Assembly (NCBI RefSeq): GCF_047663525.1
Contig: NC_092593.1
Location: 28,856,501-28,920,500 of the forward strand
Length of the DNA: 64,000 nucleotides
From: Anas platyrhynchos
Taxonomy: Eukaryota; Chordata; Aves; Anseriformes; Anatidae
Direction: 5' to 3'
Made by a program: the position numbers and the translations under genes. Of this stretch, positions 38,509 to 52,924 are shown one piece after another. The notes beneath the pieces are model-generated. The model was not told where the DNA came from and ran no database searches. It was given only the letters and a program-made list of their open reading frames with translations. Position 1 is the first letter of the stretch. Every line of letters starts with the position of its first letter.

Positions 38509-41500
38509 CTACCGGGGACAGGAGACGGCGTTAGCGGGAGGGGAGCCCCGGCGCAGGAGGAGGCAGCAGCACAGCCGTATCACCTGGGGGCAGAGGGGGA
38601 AGGATGGGTATGGCTCGGACAGGCCTGTCCTTCCTCACGGCTTCGCCACCACCTTCACACAAAAGCCATGGCAGGATCAAAGACCCAAGTGCCTGAAGTG
38701 GCATTGCCAGATGCCTAAAATGAAGCTGCGCCCAGCTGAGCCTGTGGATGCAGCAGCAGGGAGCTCCTGCAGCCCGGCCCACGATGGAGCAGCCTGGCCA
38801 AAGACTGACTGTGGAGTTGGGACTTTAAAAGACCCAAGACACCAACCCAGTAAAACAAAATTCACCATTCCAAGCATGAATGGATGCTCAGATCTGGACC
38901 AGTGGGTTTTGTAAAAGCCAGCTCTTCAGTTACTGGGAAACGCCCATCAGATCCCAAGAGCATGGAGAAGGAAGGACCACGATGGTGCCTTGATTACCAA
39001 AATTCTCTTTTAACATCCAGGTCTGTGGGGTGGCACTGCGTCTGAGGAATACGTGTCATTTCCAGCCACACATGCCTTGCATGTATCTCACAAAACCTCT
39101 GCCAGTTTCCCAGGCACTGCCATGTTCCTTTCCCTTTGCGTTCTTTCCTTTTCCTCCTCTGCCCTCTAGAGGGAAAAATGCCACTGGAATTTTGGAGGCA
39201 GGGGGACAATAAATCACAGCATGGCAACAAATCCTCCCTCTCCTTTCCTGACAGCTCCTCAGTGGCATCTCTGCACAAGGACCAGGCACATGAAATGTCT
39301 CCTCAGCCTACTGCATGGGGAGACTGGTCCTGTGTCAGAGGAAAGTGCCAGCACCCTCCTACGTGCAACGCTGCGAGATTCGTAGCAATTCTCCTCCATG
39401 TTATTTAATCCCTTAGTACATGTCAGATGGGAGATTTTTCATCCCTGTCACAAGCATCTGGCATTTTCCTTTGCTCATGCAGGGACTTATTTGGCCAAAA
39501 AGTGTCCCTTACGTGTCCCTTTGCCTTCACCAAACGCCCTGCAGCGTAGCCACTTACTGCTGCTGCGTCTGCCGCCCCTTGCTCCCCATCCTTTGCTCAC
39601 ATGAGGGACCCCGAAGCTGGCTGTTATGTAAATGTTTCCAATTGATTGAAAAAGTGGGTCATGTGTTAGCCAAATGCTCCTGGCTTTAAGATTTATCAGC
39701 ATTATTAAATTAAACACGCTTCATGCTCCAGCGAGCAGGAAAGCTACATTGGCCTTTTCTTAATCATACTAGTGAAAGGTAAGTCTTTTATATGTGAGTT
39801 CATAAACGCAGTAGAAATGATGGGAACAATAAAGCAGAGGCATTTATTGTGTACGTGTGTCCCCCCTTCTTGCCCCCGCAACGTTGTTCATCTTCATGGA
39901 CAAAGTGCTGAGAAAAAAATCTCCCCCTAATGCCATTTTGAGCATTTCAGAGTATTCTCAGCCCAAAGAGGCTCATCTCCTAGGACCCTTCCTCTTCACA
40001 GGGCCAGCAAGCTCTGCCTAGTTCATGGCAGAATTTCTTCAAAATTGTTTCTTTGTCCTTCCACCCGAAAGCCCTGAGGACACCATTACGTGCAGTCTGA
40101 GGGATGAAGCAGACAAAGAGCCCAGCCCCAGCCCTAGCCCTGCGCACAGTAGGTGCAGTCCTGTGGGGGTCAAGGACATGGCACCATGAGACCAAAGAGC
40201 AGAGTTTGGCCCTAAAATGGAAGACACACCCAACGCTGATCTGTCCCTGAACATTTTTCTAAAGGATGACCCCATTGCAGAATGAAATAAGGGTTTTTAA
40301 ATCCATCTGCGTTTTGGAAGAGGGCTTAGAGAAGGCATCATCGACGCTCAGAACAACCTTGTCCTTCGCCTCTCCTTTGGTTTTGAAAATAAATCTACCA
40401 AATTCCAGGCATTTTTCTTAACTTATCAGGAATTCTCATTGGCTGAAAAACAGCTCATGCACCAGTGACCAAGCAAGAAAAGGAGGAAAATGGAAGCCTA
40501 GAGCAGCAGGAGGCCTGCTGCCCACCCCCCTGATACAATCTCACTTTTCTCTGTGCTAGTTTTTTTGGAGGTCAGATCAATTGCCTAATTTAGTGCTCTT
40601 GCCTTCATGCTTGATGATACACCTCGCAAATATAGAGATGTTCTTCAAGAAGGCGCAAAATCTAATTATTATGAAAAGTCTGAACACTGTGTATTAATGT
40701 AATTATTTAATTTAATTAATTAAAGACCATGACCTTTTTCATGGTTGCTTCACGTCCCAGCCCTCCTTGCAGGACAGACACAGCACGTGAAGCAGAATGG
40801 GGGGGTGGCTGAGCCCTGGGCTGGGCTTTATTTATTCTCCAGCCTGCTTCCAAGAGGGAGCTGACCCCTGCTGCTGGTGCTGGGGCAGCTTCCCCTGGCA
40901 GCCCCCTGTTCCCGGGGTGCAGGAGCAGCAGCCGGCCTGTCAGAGGGGGTGGATTTGGCTCTCACAAACGGGGCCCACCGTGGAGACCTGCCACCAGCAC
41001 TGCTGCTGCCTGCAGAGCCCAGGGCCAGGGCTGTGGTGGGGGGCTCTCTTCCCAGCCTTTCAGGTCAAGGGGTCCCTGCTCAGTAACCCTCTTTGTACCA
41101 CTGCAAAGAGGGAGCGGAGGAAAGAAAACACCTGCAACCCCCCTGACGCAGTGTTTCTTTTTTTTTTTCCTTTTTTTTTCCAGGGATCTATGAAGAAGTA
41201 AAACTACCCTTGCCCTAAGCAGACACCTTTTTTCAAGTCCGTTCTCAAGCCCATCTTACAAGCTAGATGAGAAAACTACAGAACAAACAGAAAATATGCT
41301 TGGGTAATCTGCACTGAAGTCACTTCTGTGCCTCTGGGACCAGGTCCTGCCAGAAGTCAGATGCATAAGGTAGAGTTTCTTTTCCAGATTCCATCATGGA
41401 ATATTCTCATCAGTGTTACAGAGATCAGATTTCCCAGCTTTATCTAGGTATTTATTCTGAGGGACAGCAATGTTTTGCTCAAGCTGTCTGAAAACAAACA

Positions 41501-44500
41501 GAGAGGACAATTCGGTGCAAAAACATCCCACAGGCACAACCCACCCCCTCCATGAAAGGTCTGGATGGAAAGTTCACAGGCACTGCCAAGTAAAACTCAA
41601 AAAATCTCTATCATCCCCGTCACCCATTGCATGGCTTGCAGAAAACCACCCCTTCCTGATGGGTTTGTTCAGTCCTGGCTGCCAACCAAACTCCAAAGCC
41701 TTGGAGCCCCGTTGACCAAGAGCCTTTGCAGATGCATGCAGGCGAAGCACGGGGTGGCCACGGCACTGGTCTGCACGTGGAGGAGATGCCACCTGCCCAG
41801 GCACCACATGGAGATCCTGCTCTGGAGCATCTTGGTGGTTGCTCAAAGGCAATGCCAACCTGAGGAACATACAGCGTGTTTCATGGTCTCTTGGTGCTTC
41901 ACGAGTCCCACCAGCAGGACGCCAAGCATTAAAGACCCAGGGCCCTTCAGCACACCACCATAATCTACATCAAGGCCCATATTTCCAATGCACTGGCCAA
42001 GTTTCGTGTTGGGAATTAACATCTTGGCCAGAAAGTCCATAACTTGAATACATTTTCCAGCATGAGGGAGGAAATGTTTAAAAACCTCTGACCTCTCAAT
42101 ACCTGTTTCCTAAAACTCAGAGCAGCATTTTCTGACACTTGGGAACTGAAAGCCAAGCCCTACATGTAGAGAAAAGCAGGCAGAAGGAAGCCCAGGAAAG
42201 ACAGTTTTTCCTGACATTTTATGCTTTCTAGCTTGCTTTCCTGAGATCTGCTTGTCCACTTCGTCCACTTGCTTAAGCAGGAGCTTTCTCCCCACTCATC
42301 TCCCTGCAGCTTGATCCTCCCATTAAGACCTAATCCGGTGATTTTCAGCATTGCGTTTTAGCAGCTGGGGGCAGCGCGATGCAGCGAACTTGGGATTATG
42401 ACGACAATACAGTCTGTCCGGATCAGACTGGGGATGGAAGGAGCAAGGATAAAAATTGATGTGGGAGAAAACCAAAGTCTAGTACTCAGTTGAACCCAGG
42501 CTCCAAAGGGAAATGCATCAGCTACTGGCATTGGTTTGCAATACAGCTGCATTCACAGCTGCTGCCAGTTTCCACAAACAGGAGTCATTTTGATTAATGT
42601 TTCTTCCACTCACCAGCTCCAGTGAAATTATGTTAGAAAATTTTAACCAAAAAAAGAAGAAAAAAAAAAAAAGATGCTGCCACTGTGGCTTGGTACATCA
42701 GCCATAGTCTCCCAGCTTCTCACCTGCCCTTGGTCTTACCAGGCATTACAGGAGATGAATCTCCCTACTCTTGCCCTCACAGCAGGCATTTCTGGACACT
42801 TCATTCTTGGTCACCTGTTCTCCTTCCCTTGCTCTGCTCCAGGCGATGTGTGCCTGCTCACGGCCCACGGTGTTACTCGTTGGCTGCTGATGAGCAATTA
42901 CAACCTGCCTTCCCCTCCCTGCACATGTGCACCACGGGGTTCTTCCAGCCTTACTCACCTCTAAATTACCTCAATTGCTACTGCAGTGAGGCAAATGTTC
43001 CTTCCTCTGCACTCACTGCTCCCTGCCCTCTTCTAGCTCCTCTGCCAGTCAATGCGGTGTCAGCACCATCACTGCAAACAGCTCTCCATTTCCTAACCAC
43101 TCCTTACCTCCCTTCAAGCACAACTTGCTCCCCACATCCTTCACCCTCTAGAGAGCAGGGCTGGCTGTTCACACTGGGTGACCCTCCAGGGATAGATATT
43201 GCCTCTAGACATTGGCCTTAGCCAAAGCCCAGAACCATCTGGTGCGGACACCCCTTGGTGATGGCCATGGCCCCAGCCCCGCCGTGGGCTCAGCTGCATC
43301 CCAACCAAAGGCACTTCTCTGCTCTCAGACCAGCCCCAAGGCTGTTTATCCTGTGTGTGTTCCCTCCTGCTGAACCCACATTAAACTGTATGTTTTTGGT
43401 GGTGTTGCTGAGCCTGCTCCTGGAGCAGAGCTTGACTCCTAAACACCTCCTCCATTTTTTGAGAAGGAAATAGAAGAGACTGTCTGTACAACGTGCAAAC
43501 CCTCCCTAGGGATGCTCACATCACCTCTCTTTTATAATGATTCTTACTCTAAATTTCGTGCATTTCAGAGTGATTTCTGACCTGATTGGTAATCCAAGAG
43601 GAAGAGGAATGCAGCACCACACACCCCCAGCAGAGACCTGTCCCAGGTGAGGAAAGCTGGTGCGTCTGCCACTAAGAGCAGCACCAAGCCCTAGCTCCTG
43701 CCACTGGGCAGTGGAAACCTGGGCAGGGACATCCAGGAGGACTCCTATCTGCTGGACACCGTCTGCTTCATCCTGCCCCACCAAACCAAAGCAGTTAACA
43801 CACATCAGCAGCAGCTTCCCACAGAAGCGTAACCCTGGCACGGGTGGTACGTGGATGTGAAGTCACACATAAAAGCAGAACTGGGCCCCCTCACGCTAGT
43901 TGGAGTTAATATCCATCGTCTCTGATGCAAGCCTGATCCAAAGAGAAGTATTGGCTTGGCTGCAATGCCTATGCCATTACAGTAACCTTTGGTGTGAAGG
44001 ACAGCAAACAAGCATCAGCTTTTCCCTGCCAGTCACCCCAGGATGAAAATTGTGCATGAAATGAGGAAATAATAATTTCATCCCATGTAACAGGCCAGAA
44101 GGACTGCAGTGCATGTCTTTTGCCTGGATTTATCCACAGAAGACATAAAACTTACAGGTTTAAGTGAATTACCAGTTTTAGGGAAAATAACTCAGGTACA
44201 GCAACTTAAATCTATCCAGAGACACCTATAAGATAAAGATGCTCCAAAGCAGAGGCTAGACACACACTAGTGAGGGAAATTCAGTGTAGTGGGAGCAGGC
44301 TACCAGAGGCCTCCGTGCAGCACAGAACGCCCCAATGGTTTCAGGGCTCATTGATAGTGCGGCCCTGTGCAAAATGATAAACTTGAACCCGTGAAACCAC
44401 CATCTCAACAAGCTGAGAGATGATATGATAATGGGTCTTTGATGAATTCATTTCATTTGGACCAAAATGAAAGCCCTCTGTCAGCCTGGGGGGAGTGGGT

Positions 44501-46880
44501 GGGTGGGAGCAACACGCTTTAGTTCTGTCACTTCTAATTCCCCCTGGTAGTTGCTTTTGGAATAATTTGCGAGGAAAAAAAAAAGTACTTCTGGTGAAGG
44601 TTAAACTGTTAAGTATACCAAAGATTTCAGCCCATGGGGAGATGAGCCAGGGCTCTTTGCACTACCCAGCTGGCTTTATTACTGCTCAGTGACCAAGAGC
44701 ATCCTGTGAGACTTCTGGGTGCTGGGTGGGCTCGAGACCCCTTGTACTGAGAAAATAACATCTCCTCTGATAAGGAAGGTGACTGTCTGCACTGGTGCAT
44801 GGATGGAGCCACTGGGAAGGGAGTCATGCTGCAGGGATGCATCTTATTTAGCCTATTTTTGGCCCCAGGTAAGGAAAGGGAGTGAGGAGATGCCACCTCA
44901 CGCTTGGAGATGCTATGACCAGACTACGTAGTGGTCTGTGAAGAGCGCTTTGATCCACCTGACCCATCTTGGAGGGTCCGTCCAACACACACATCCCACA
45001 GGGGCCTAGCACCAGGCCCCACTGCTAGGAAGCAGGCATTCATGGCAACGCTTTTGGACACACTTCACTTTGGTCCAACACACTCCTTCTCCTGCAGTCC
45101 TGCCATGCAGGAGAGCTGCCAAGCGCAGACACCACAGCGATGCTCTGGGAGGGCCCCTTCCTCAGCAAAGGATGCCAGAGCAGCCAACATTGGAAACACA
45201 ACCATCCAAAGACTGCAGGGCAAGGTTATTAAACTGCAGTCTCCTGTGTGCCATCTTCTACATGCCTTTTTTTTCAGGAGAAGGCCGAAGGACACTCAAA
45301 AGAGGACGCTCATGGCCGTAGGCCCATGATGGGTGATTGCAAAGCAGGAGAGGCCACGTGGTGCCGCGCAGAGCTCGGAGGACACACAGCTTGTCCTCCA
45401 GCAGCCAGGCAAATGGGGGCAGCTGAGAGGAGACCACCTCTGGAGCCACCGGCAGAAAGCAAGAGGCACATTCATCCCACTGCTGTGCCGGGGACTGCAC
45501 GCAGCCTTGAGGGGATAGCTGAGTCCGAAGCTGACCTCCCGTCCCCATCCCTCTCTCTCCATCTCAGCCCACTGTTTTGGGCTGAAAATCCCAGAAAATT
45601 GGGGACAGGGTGCATCTGCTTCCAGTGCATCCTTTGAGACAGATGATGCAGCATCTCCCCGCAGCTCCCAGCTGCAGGCAGAGCAGCAGGCATCCTGCAC
45701 CCCTGAGCCGTGCCCCCCCTCACTCCCCTCTGCCACAGCCTGCTGGCCATGCTGGCTTTAATCCCACAGGCAGCATCATCCCAATAATTTCTCTCCGTTT
45801 TCAATCTACTGATCTGGGGGCAGCCCACAAATCTCTTCATCCTGCTAGCACAGCAATCTACTGCCTCATCTCATCCCAGCTCCATTTCCCTCCCTAATCC
45901 CTGGAAATAGGGACAGGGCTCGCAGCGCGAGGGCTGCCCTGGAGGGGTCTGTCTGTCCAGGTGCTGATGGACAGAATTGAATTCCTCCATGGTGCTGGCT
46001 CTCAGCAAACCCAAACCCACGTCCTCCACAGTGGCCAGAGATGCTCTGGCCTCTGGGCAAGGAACTGGACATTGTGCCCGTGCCTGCGGTGGATGCAGCC
46101 CGGCAGCACGGCTCCATCCTGCGCTCGCCGGTGAGGAGGAGGAGGAGGAGGAGGAGGAAAGGGAGGAGGGTGGCCCTGGGCAGCCGGGGGTGGATCGCTG
46201 CCGCGCCGTGCTCAGACCCTGACAGCAGGCTCCAAAACTGTCACTCCCGATCTGTTTTCACTTCAGCTAAACCTCAGCCTCGATTACGATCAAGGAGAGC
46301 CGTGTTTTCCTCTCTCCTTCTCCCCGTGCTAGGTCCTCTGTAACCTCGGGTCCAAACATTGAGGAAGCCGGTGCATTGGCTGGGCTGGGGAGCAGGGCTG
46401 CTGGGGAGGGGGCCACGACCACCCCATCCCCAAAGTGTCCCTCCCTGGCCTTGGCATGGCAGGGCTGGTGCCCTGCTCCTTACCGTTTACTCCTTTAGCA
46501 AAGCCTGAATAACATAAATTAAGACAGAAGTGAGCACGTGCATGATCACAAGCACTAGGATGGGTGCATTCAGAGAGAGGCAAAAAAGCAAAAGGGAGGA
46601 AAAAATTATCTCATTGCCTCAATAGTGGTCCCCCATCTCCACCATGGGACAGATGAGGACCACCAGGACGAGAAGTGTCGGTGGTGACCACCCGGTGGAG
46701 CTTCCTGCAAGGTGTCAGAGCTGTTTATCTGTACAGGCGCTCAGGACCCCTCCGCTTCCACCCCAAATCTCCGCACGCAGCAGAGGACAGGGTCTGCTAG
46801 GGCTGATCCGCACAAAGAGCACTGCTGATTGCGGCAGTGTTCACATTTTCTGGTCCTCCTCACCAAAATCCCGCGGACTC
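38509..46880 (-). other. PCBP3: Upstream part of PCBP3, presumed large 5' intron (proximal)
   Basis: Begins with the acceptor CCGGTAG of PCBP3 coding exon 1, so at least one 5' untranslated exon must lie further right. I recognise no gene here. A GGA repeat is at 46132-46158, and AT-rich stretches occur near 39600-40740. Confidence 0.6.
46132..46158. repeat. (GGA)n trinucleotide repeat
   Basis: About nine GGA units. Confidence 0.9.
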
Positions 46881-48120
46881 TTTAAGACATATTGAAGGGC
46901 AGATACAGACAATAAAATAATCTTAAATCAACTTAAAAAATAACCTTGTTCTTTATCAGCAAAGTTTTTTCCCCAAAAACGTTGTTTTCTTCAGAAAGAG
47001 ATGTCCTTTAATTCAGCCGGATTAAGTGAGCATCTCTGAGATTTGTTACTCAGGAAGAAAGACCTTAAATTTTGCCTTTGTATCTGGGAATAATAAAAAT
47101 GTTTATACAAATTAATCCATAAGAGAGGGGGAAAACGTCTGAGATTAAGAGCTCCAGAAATGTTACTGAATTATTTTGGACTTAAACATGAAACCCCAAA
47201 TATTACGTAAAACTGCAGTTTTCCAGGGTTGGGTTTCTGTATCAAAATGCAGGCTAGCATCTGCCTTTGCATCTGTCAAAACAAAGGTCAATCACTGTAT
47301 GGAAACTTAAGCACAATGCCCTTCATCCACTGTTTCTGGTTTATTTTTAAGCCAGACGTGACTTCCGAGTAATAAAATGAGATTTTCTAATATGGTTCAC
47401 ATTAAAACTACATTATCCCAGAAAACTCAGATTACAAGACAAATACATCTTGAGAACATTTTCCCTTTATAATAAGGATGTGATATTTTGGGATTTATTT
47501 CAACGGCATTTAAGTCCTCCATAACCTTTGAAACTAATAGCTCACTTTAATGCTTATAAAGAAATATTTTAAGCAAATAAAATGCAACAGGAAAAACGCA
47601 ATGGTATCAAAAACGTAGCTACCAGAAGTAAAATGGTTATCCAAAGACAAAAATTTAAAGAAAAAGAGCGAGCCTCACGATAAAAGGCGTTCCTATTCCC
47701 AAATCCAATTTCAGTGCATTTCCCCAGTTCAGGAGAAAAAAAAAATAATCATGGAAATAGAACCAAAACGTAAAAATTTAATCAAATAGATTTGGAGGTG
47801 CTATGACATTGACAAACCAAGACGCAGTCAACATCTATGTTACTCCAGCATCAATTTCTTTAAGCCAATTTGATTTCTGCTTCTCCCACCCCGCACACAC
47901 CCATAGCCAACGCTGCCCAAGGCACGCACTGCTAATCACAGAGGCGAGGGATGGCTGGAGGTTCCAGTTAGCGCAGAGACAGGTACCCTACCCTGCGATA
48001 CCATCTTCTAGCATTAGCCGCAAGATGAAGGCGAAATTGAATTTCACGAAAATAAAAAGCACTCTGCAACAAAGAATGACAATTCTGCAAAACCAAATAT
48101 TTTAGAGGAGACTGGAGGGG
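46880..48120. promoter_or_regulatory. AT-rich, possibly conserved noncoding block
   Basis: About 1.2 kb clearly poorer in GC than its flanks, without simple repeats, mobile-element similarity or open frames of interest. Such blocks in introns of regulatory genes are often conserved noncoding elements. Only the composition is observed; conservation is inference. Confidence 0.3.
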
Positions 48121-51100
48121 CAGTCATTAACTTAAGTCATTAACTACCTTTCTCCCATGGTCCCACCTCCGTCCAACACGGAGTTTAATTTTCTCTACTC
48201 AAGAGATTCGCTTACGAGATTCGCTTAAGAGCCTTCTTAAGGGTTCAAAGTTCTTTTAAGCCATACCGGAGCTCCATACCTGCCTCATTTCATGATTCTT
48301 CACTAATTTTCATCTGTGGGAAAAGTTGCACACGGCAGGTGGACTTCCACCAACACAATCTCTTAAATCTTCTTACCTTCTCCAAAGAGCCGCCTTAGCG
48401 CTGATTTCGCGTGACGGGTCCGCACAGATGGCCACTCTTTTCACGTTTGGAAAGGATGAAAAATGCTACGGGGAAAAAAATCCCAGTGATCTTTTGCTGT
48501 ACAGCGCAGAGGGCTCCAAACCTCATTGGCCCTGGGATGGCAACCACGTGGCACGGGATGGGGAGCACGTGACCTATTTTCTCCCAAATCCCTTGGATTG
48601 CTGGAGAGGGGGATGCACCAACCACTGATGCTTTTGTCGTTTCAGTGGGCTTTGATTTTCTTTTTATTATTTTTTTTAAAGGCCACTGAGCAAATCAGGT
48701 TGCCTGGAGGCGATGAGAACAAGCCAGGCAGCGCTTTCAACATGAAGGGGAAAGGAGCTCCGGTACGAGATGGGTGCTGGGGCTCTGCCTGTGAATAATG
48801 GGGAAATTTGGAGCCATTTGGGCAGGGTATGGGCCAGGGATGGTGCCTGTGGGAGGGAGGAGCATGTTCAGCTGCACACATTTGGCAACTGGCAATTAAA
48901 ACACCCAGCTGTGATGGAAGGACCAGGTCGAAACCCTGACTGCGGACCCCAGATCTCAGCTGGCACATCCACTCCCTGAGCCTCCAAGGAAAGGGGTGCG
49001 TGATAACCATTTCATAGCAAAAAAAAAAAAAAGACCACCTCATGCCCCTGCACTGCTCCTGGTGGCTGCAACCCTCTCCGAGAGCCAGTGCACCTCCTGC
49101 CTCAGAGGCAGAGGGTCAGCTCTAACAGCTGCCTTGGAAGAAGGACCAAGAGGCTCGGTGCCTGGTAGTACTGCACACTCCTGGTGGGGCTCCTTCTGCT
49201 CCCCCCACCACATGGCCACGCCAGGCTCAAAGAACACTTCAAAGTCTCCCCCACAAATGGTCTGGGAGCTGATGGAGCAGCACTGGAGCTTGCTCCTTTC
49301 TTCTGGGTGACTGGAGAACAGGAAGTGTTGAGTTCCTTTTGCCTCTAGGTTTTCGGGTTCACACATTTAAATTAGGTGCTGTTCTTCTGCACCAGCCCAC
49401 TAGAGTCAGGACGCTCATTTTGAGGAGGAGAAAAGGCATTTCTGGAACCTAAGACATATTGTTGTTTCTCCTACTGGCTCAAGCCCACAGTGTGGGTCAG
49501 TCAGAAGCTGCATTTGATTGCATCTGAGTCCCACCTGACAAACCCTTTTATCTATGCTCTTATGCCAATGACACAACTGTCCACCACCACCACAAATGGA
49601 AGGCCCCGAGTGAACCCACCTCTGGCATCAACACTTGAATTTTAGCCATGTTGCTTCTGCGAAGTAGCTGACCCCAACCAGCCTCTTGCCCAGGGGCTCG
49701 AGGCCTTATTGTCTGCAGGTGGAGACACCAGATCAGTAGGGTTTTGAGTGAAATCCTGCCCAGGTCGGAGGGTCACACTTCTCCAGACAGACAACAGGAC
49801 CTCTTACTCCAACATGAGCCGAGGGATCACCTTCCTTGCTATCGCATACTGAGACGCAGACCCCTGGGCCCAAAGCAGCCAGTTCGCCTCCCACCTAGCC
49901 CCGCAGAGCTCCTTCACGGCCCCCTCACCCTCCTCAGCACTGCCCAGCCACATCTGGCCCCGGGTAATCTGCTGGATAATTATATAATAGGCAGGCAGGC
50001 AGAGAAATGATTTTAGGCTGCTCTGCTGATAGAAAGCAAGCTGGATTAAAAGATCAGAACAAGCAATACTTAGATTAAAATGGTTTGTTGTTTTCAGCTG
50101 CAGGAAATCCCCGGCTAAAGCAAGGAAGATGCTGAGGGAAGATGCATCATCTTTCCTTCCCCCAGAAAAGTGCTTTCTATGTATTAGAAAAGGCAAGCTC
50201 TGGGTTTCCAAGCTACGCTCATGTTTTATTTCCCAGCATGGCAAAGGCACACACTTTTCTGGTCCGTGTGGCATTTTATCTGAAGGCTCCTCCCAGAGCA
50301 GCGTGAAGATGCTTCCAGCCATGTTTTGCTCCGCAACCAAACCAAACACCACGAATTCCTCGCTTGCTTGTTACAACACCCAGACCCTCAGGTGCCACAC
50401 GGCCACCAACCCAGCAGAAAATTCCCCCCACCTATGAGACCTGCTCCCCGGCACCCGGCGTGGCCACTCGGCTCCTGCATCCACGGCAGCCGGGCAGGAC
50501 GTGGCGGACACCGTGCCCCTGGCTCTCAGCAAGGTCAGCAGCATGGTGCCGAGCTCTGATGGATGGCTTTGGAAAGGCGTGAAGGGGAGGGCAGGGAAAA
50601 AGCAGTGCGAGAGGGACCACGCGACGGTGGCCGAGCCCTCCATGGGGCACGGCGCTGGTTGCCCGCGGCCCGGATCGATGCCGTCAGCTCTGCCGATTCA
50701 CCTTCACGTTCAGATTGAGCAGAAGGGTCAAACTGGGAAATCATTTGTCATCAGCCAGACTCATGCCACACCATAGCCAGCTCTTCCCTTTGCCAGCACG
50801 GACACCTCCACGGGAACACCTTGCCAGCCCCCGGGCAGCTCTGCCCCAGCACCAACACTGCCCAGGTGCTGGATGGACCAGCAGCCAATTCCCAGTGCCA
50901 TATGGTCCCCCCGGGAAGGAGCCCTCTTTTAGGCTTCCCCAGTATCTACAGTGTTGCCAAAAATTAGGTAGCACATCTGAATTTAAAGGATGAAACACTG
51001 TTCCACCTTTTTGTGCTTTTCAGCAGCTACACTTAAAAAAAACAAAACAAAACAAAAACCAAGCCACAGTTCCTGGCTTGCACCCGGCTCCTCTCCTGCC

Positions 51101-52843
51101 CGTGGATGCCAGGTTGGGGCTGTGGCGGTCCTGGGAGAAGGGATGGGATTTCTGGCAGGGAGCGTGGGAAGGCAGAAAATCAAGGCTGGAGACCTTCCTG
51201 CAGGAGGTGGGAGCTGCAGGATGCCACGATGTTCATCCAAATGATGCCTTAACAGCCACTTATTGCAGAAAAATGTCCTCACTGAGGCCAGAGGATAACC
51301 GCACATGCCAGACAGACTGGGGCCATGAGAGCTTGTGGGAGGACAGTCTGGGGGCTCGGTCCCAGGCTGGACACGCAGCCCAGCGAGGACATGTCCTGGT
51401 TTTCCCTAGAGTTGGCTGCGGGGAGCCCTTCCCTGTGCTCAGGGGATGCCTGCAAGTGGAGAAGAGACAGAGCCCTTTTTGGGCAAATCCTGCCCCAGCT
51501 GCATCTTAGCAGGACCCCTGCAGCTCCCCTGAGAAATCTTCCTGATATTTTGTCCGCTTATTCCAAACTCGACATCTTTTTGCAGATATGCAGTGCTGCT
51601 CTGGCAGATGTCTCCCGGGGTTTTGCGTGCAGAAAGCAGCGTGTGTGCTAATCCCTGTTAGTGACCTGGGCATGTTTATCAGGAAAAGGAGAGGAGAGAG
51701 GTGGGTTTGTCAGATGCTAGAGCATTTCTGCTTTATGGGGCTGTCTTCTCCCCACGAGACGCACGACCTCCTCTTTACTAATGGAAAATGTTGCCCTGCC
51801 ATCCATTTGCAATAGTCAATGCCTGGGACAACATGACGGCCTCAGGCCACAGCAGATCTATTTTAGTCACAAAAGCAGAGTGGCTGATGAACACGACTCC
51901 ATCTCTGCTCTTCCCAGCTCAGCCCTTCAGCTGCGTGACCAACGTGTCCGAAAGCGAGCAGCCAAGTGCAGCAGGACGGGAGCCTCTGTGGCCACGGGAC
52001 CGGGCAGGGGCTCCATGTGCTGATGATACAGAGGTGAAGAAAGGGGCCGAGTGTGCCTTACCTTACCCTGCAGGCTGGCCTCGAGCTCCAGAGCGATTCC
52101 TCAGCGGGTCCGGGTCCGCCAGACAGGGGCATGCTGAGCATGGAGCAGGAGCCAGGGGCCGCGGCAGGAGCCTGTGGGGCCGGGCACAGGAGAGGTCAGG
52201 CATGGTGCAGCCCCAGCCCAATGAGCAGGGGGATTGGGATCGGGCTAAAACAGCCCCATGGGGCCAGCTAGGGGCTTCTCTTGCCACTGGGAGCACCACC
52301 TTGGGGTTGTTTGTGGGGCAGGCAGCAAAGCCCCCGGAGACCGCTTGGGCAGCTCCTGCCCCAGCAGCCCCCAACCTGATGGCACCAGAAGAGCTGGGTG
52401 GAGGAGCAGGACCCCAGCAGGTGCCCCCATGGGGGTCGGGGCTCTGCTGCATCCAGAAACCAAGCCACAAAGGCAGGGGAAGCAGTCCCACACGTTCTGG
52501 CGATGTGGGCGCAGGGTTATTTTTATTGCTTCATTTTCGCTGCTGCTCCCAATAAGTTAACTGGGGCATGCATTACCCGTCAATACGATCAATCGAGCAG
52601 CCTGAGCAGTTAATAAGCCGAGTGCCAGAGGGCAGGAAAACCTCTCCACTGCCCAAAATGCTCTTTGAGCAGTGGGACAGGCAAGCTGCAGCCCCCTATT
52701 TGTCTCTGGAGCTTGGGGCTGCTCTGAACGCACCAGGGCGCCGACAGCTTTGCAGATGGAAACTGCCCCGGTGCCTGACGGTTCCCAGCGGGTGCGAGCC
52801 CCCAGCAAAGCCCTCCCAGCAGCAGTGTCAGGGTGCAACTCAC

Positions 52844-52924
52844 CGTTGGAGGAGCAGCAGCAGCTGGCGGGGGGGCCGTGGGGCAGAGGGCTGGGGGTCA
52901 GCAGCACGGGCAGCAGGGGAGCAC
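52844..52924 (-). other. Candidate alternative 5' exon of PCBP3
   Basis: 81 bases flanked by a strong acceptor (CTCTCTTCCAG) and a strong donor (CAACG then GTGAGT) on the PCBP3 strand. One frame is open through it, with a proline- and leucine-rich product. No ATG or homology confirms it. Confidence 0.25.
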
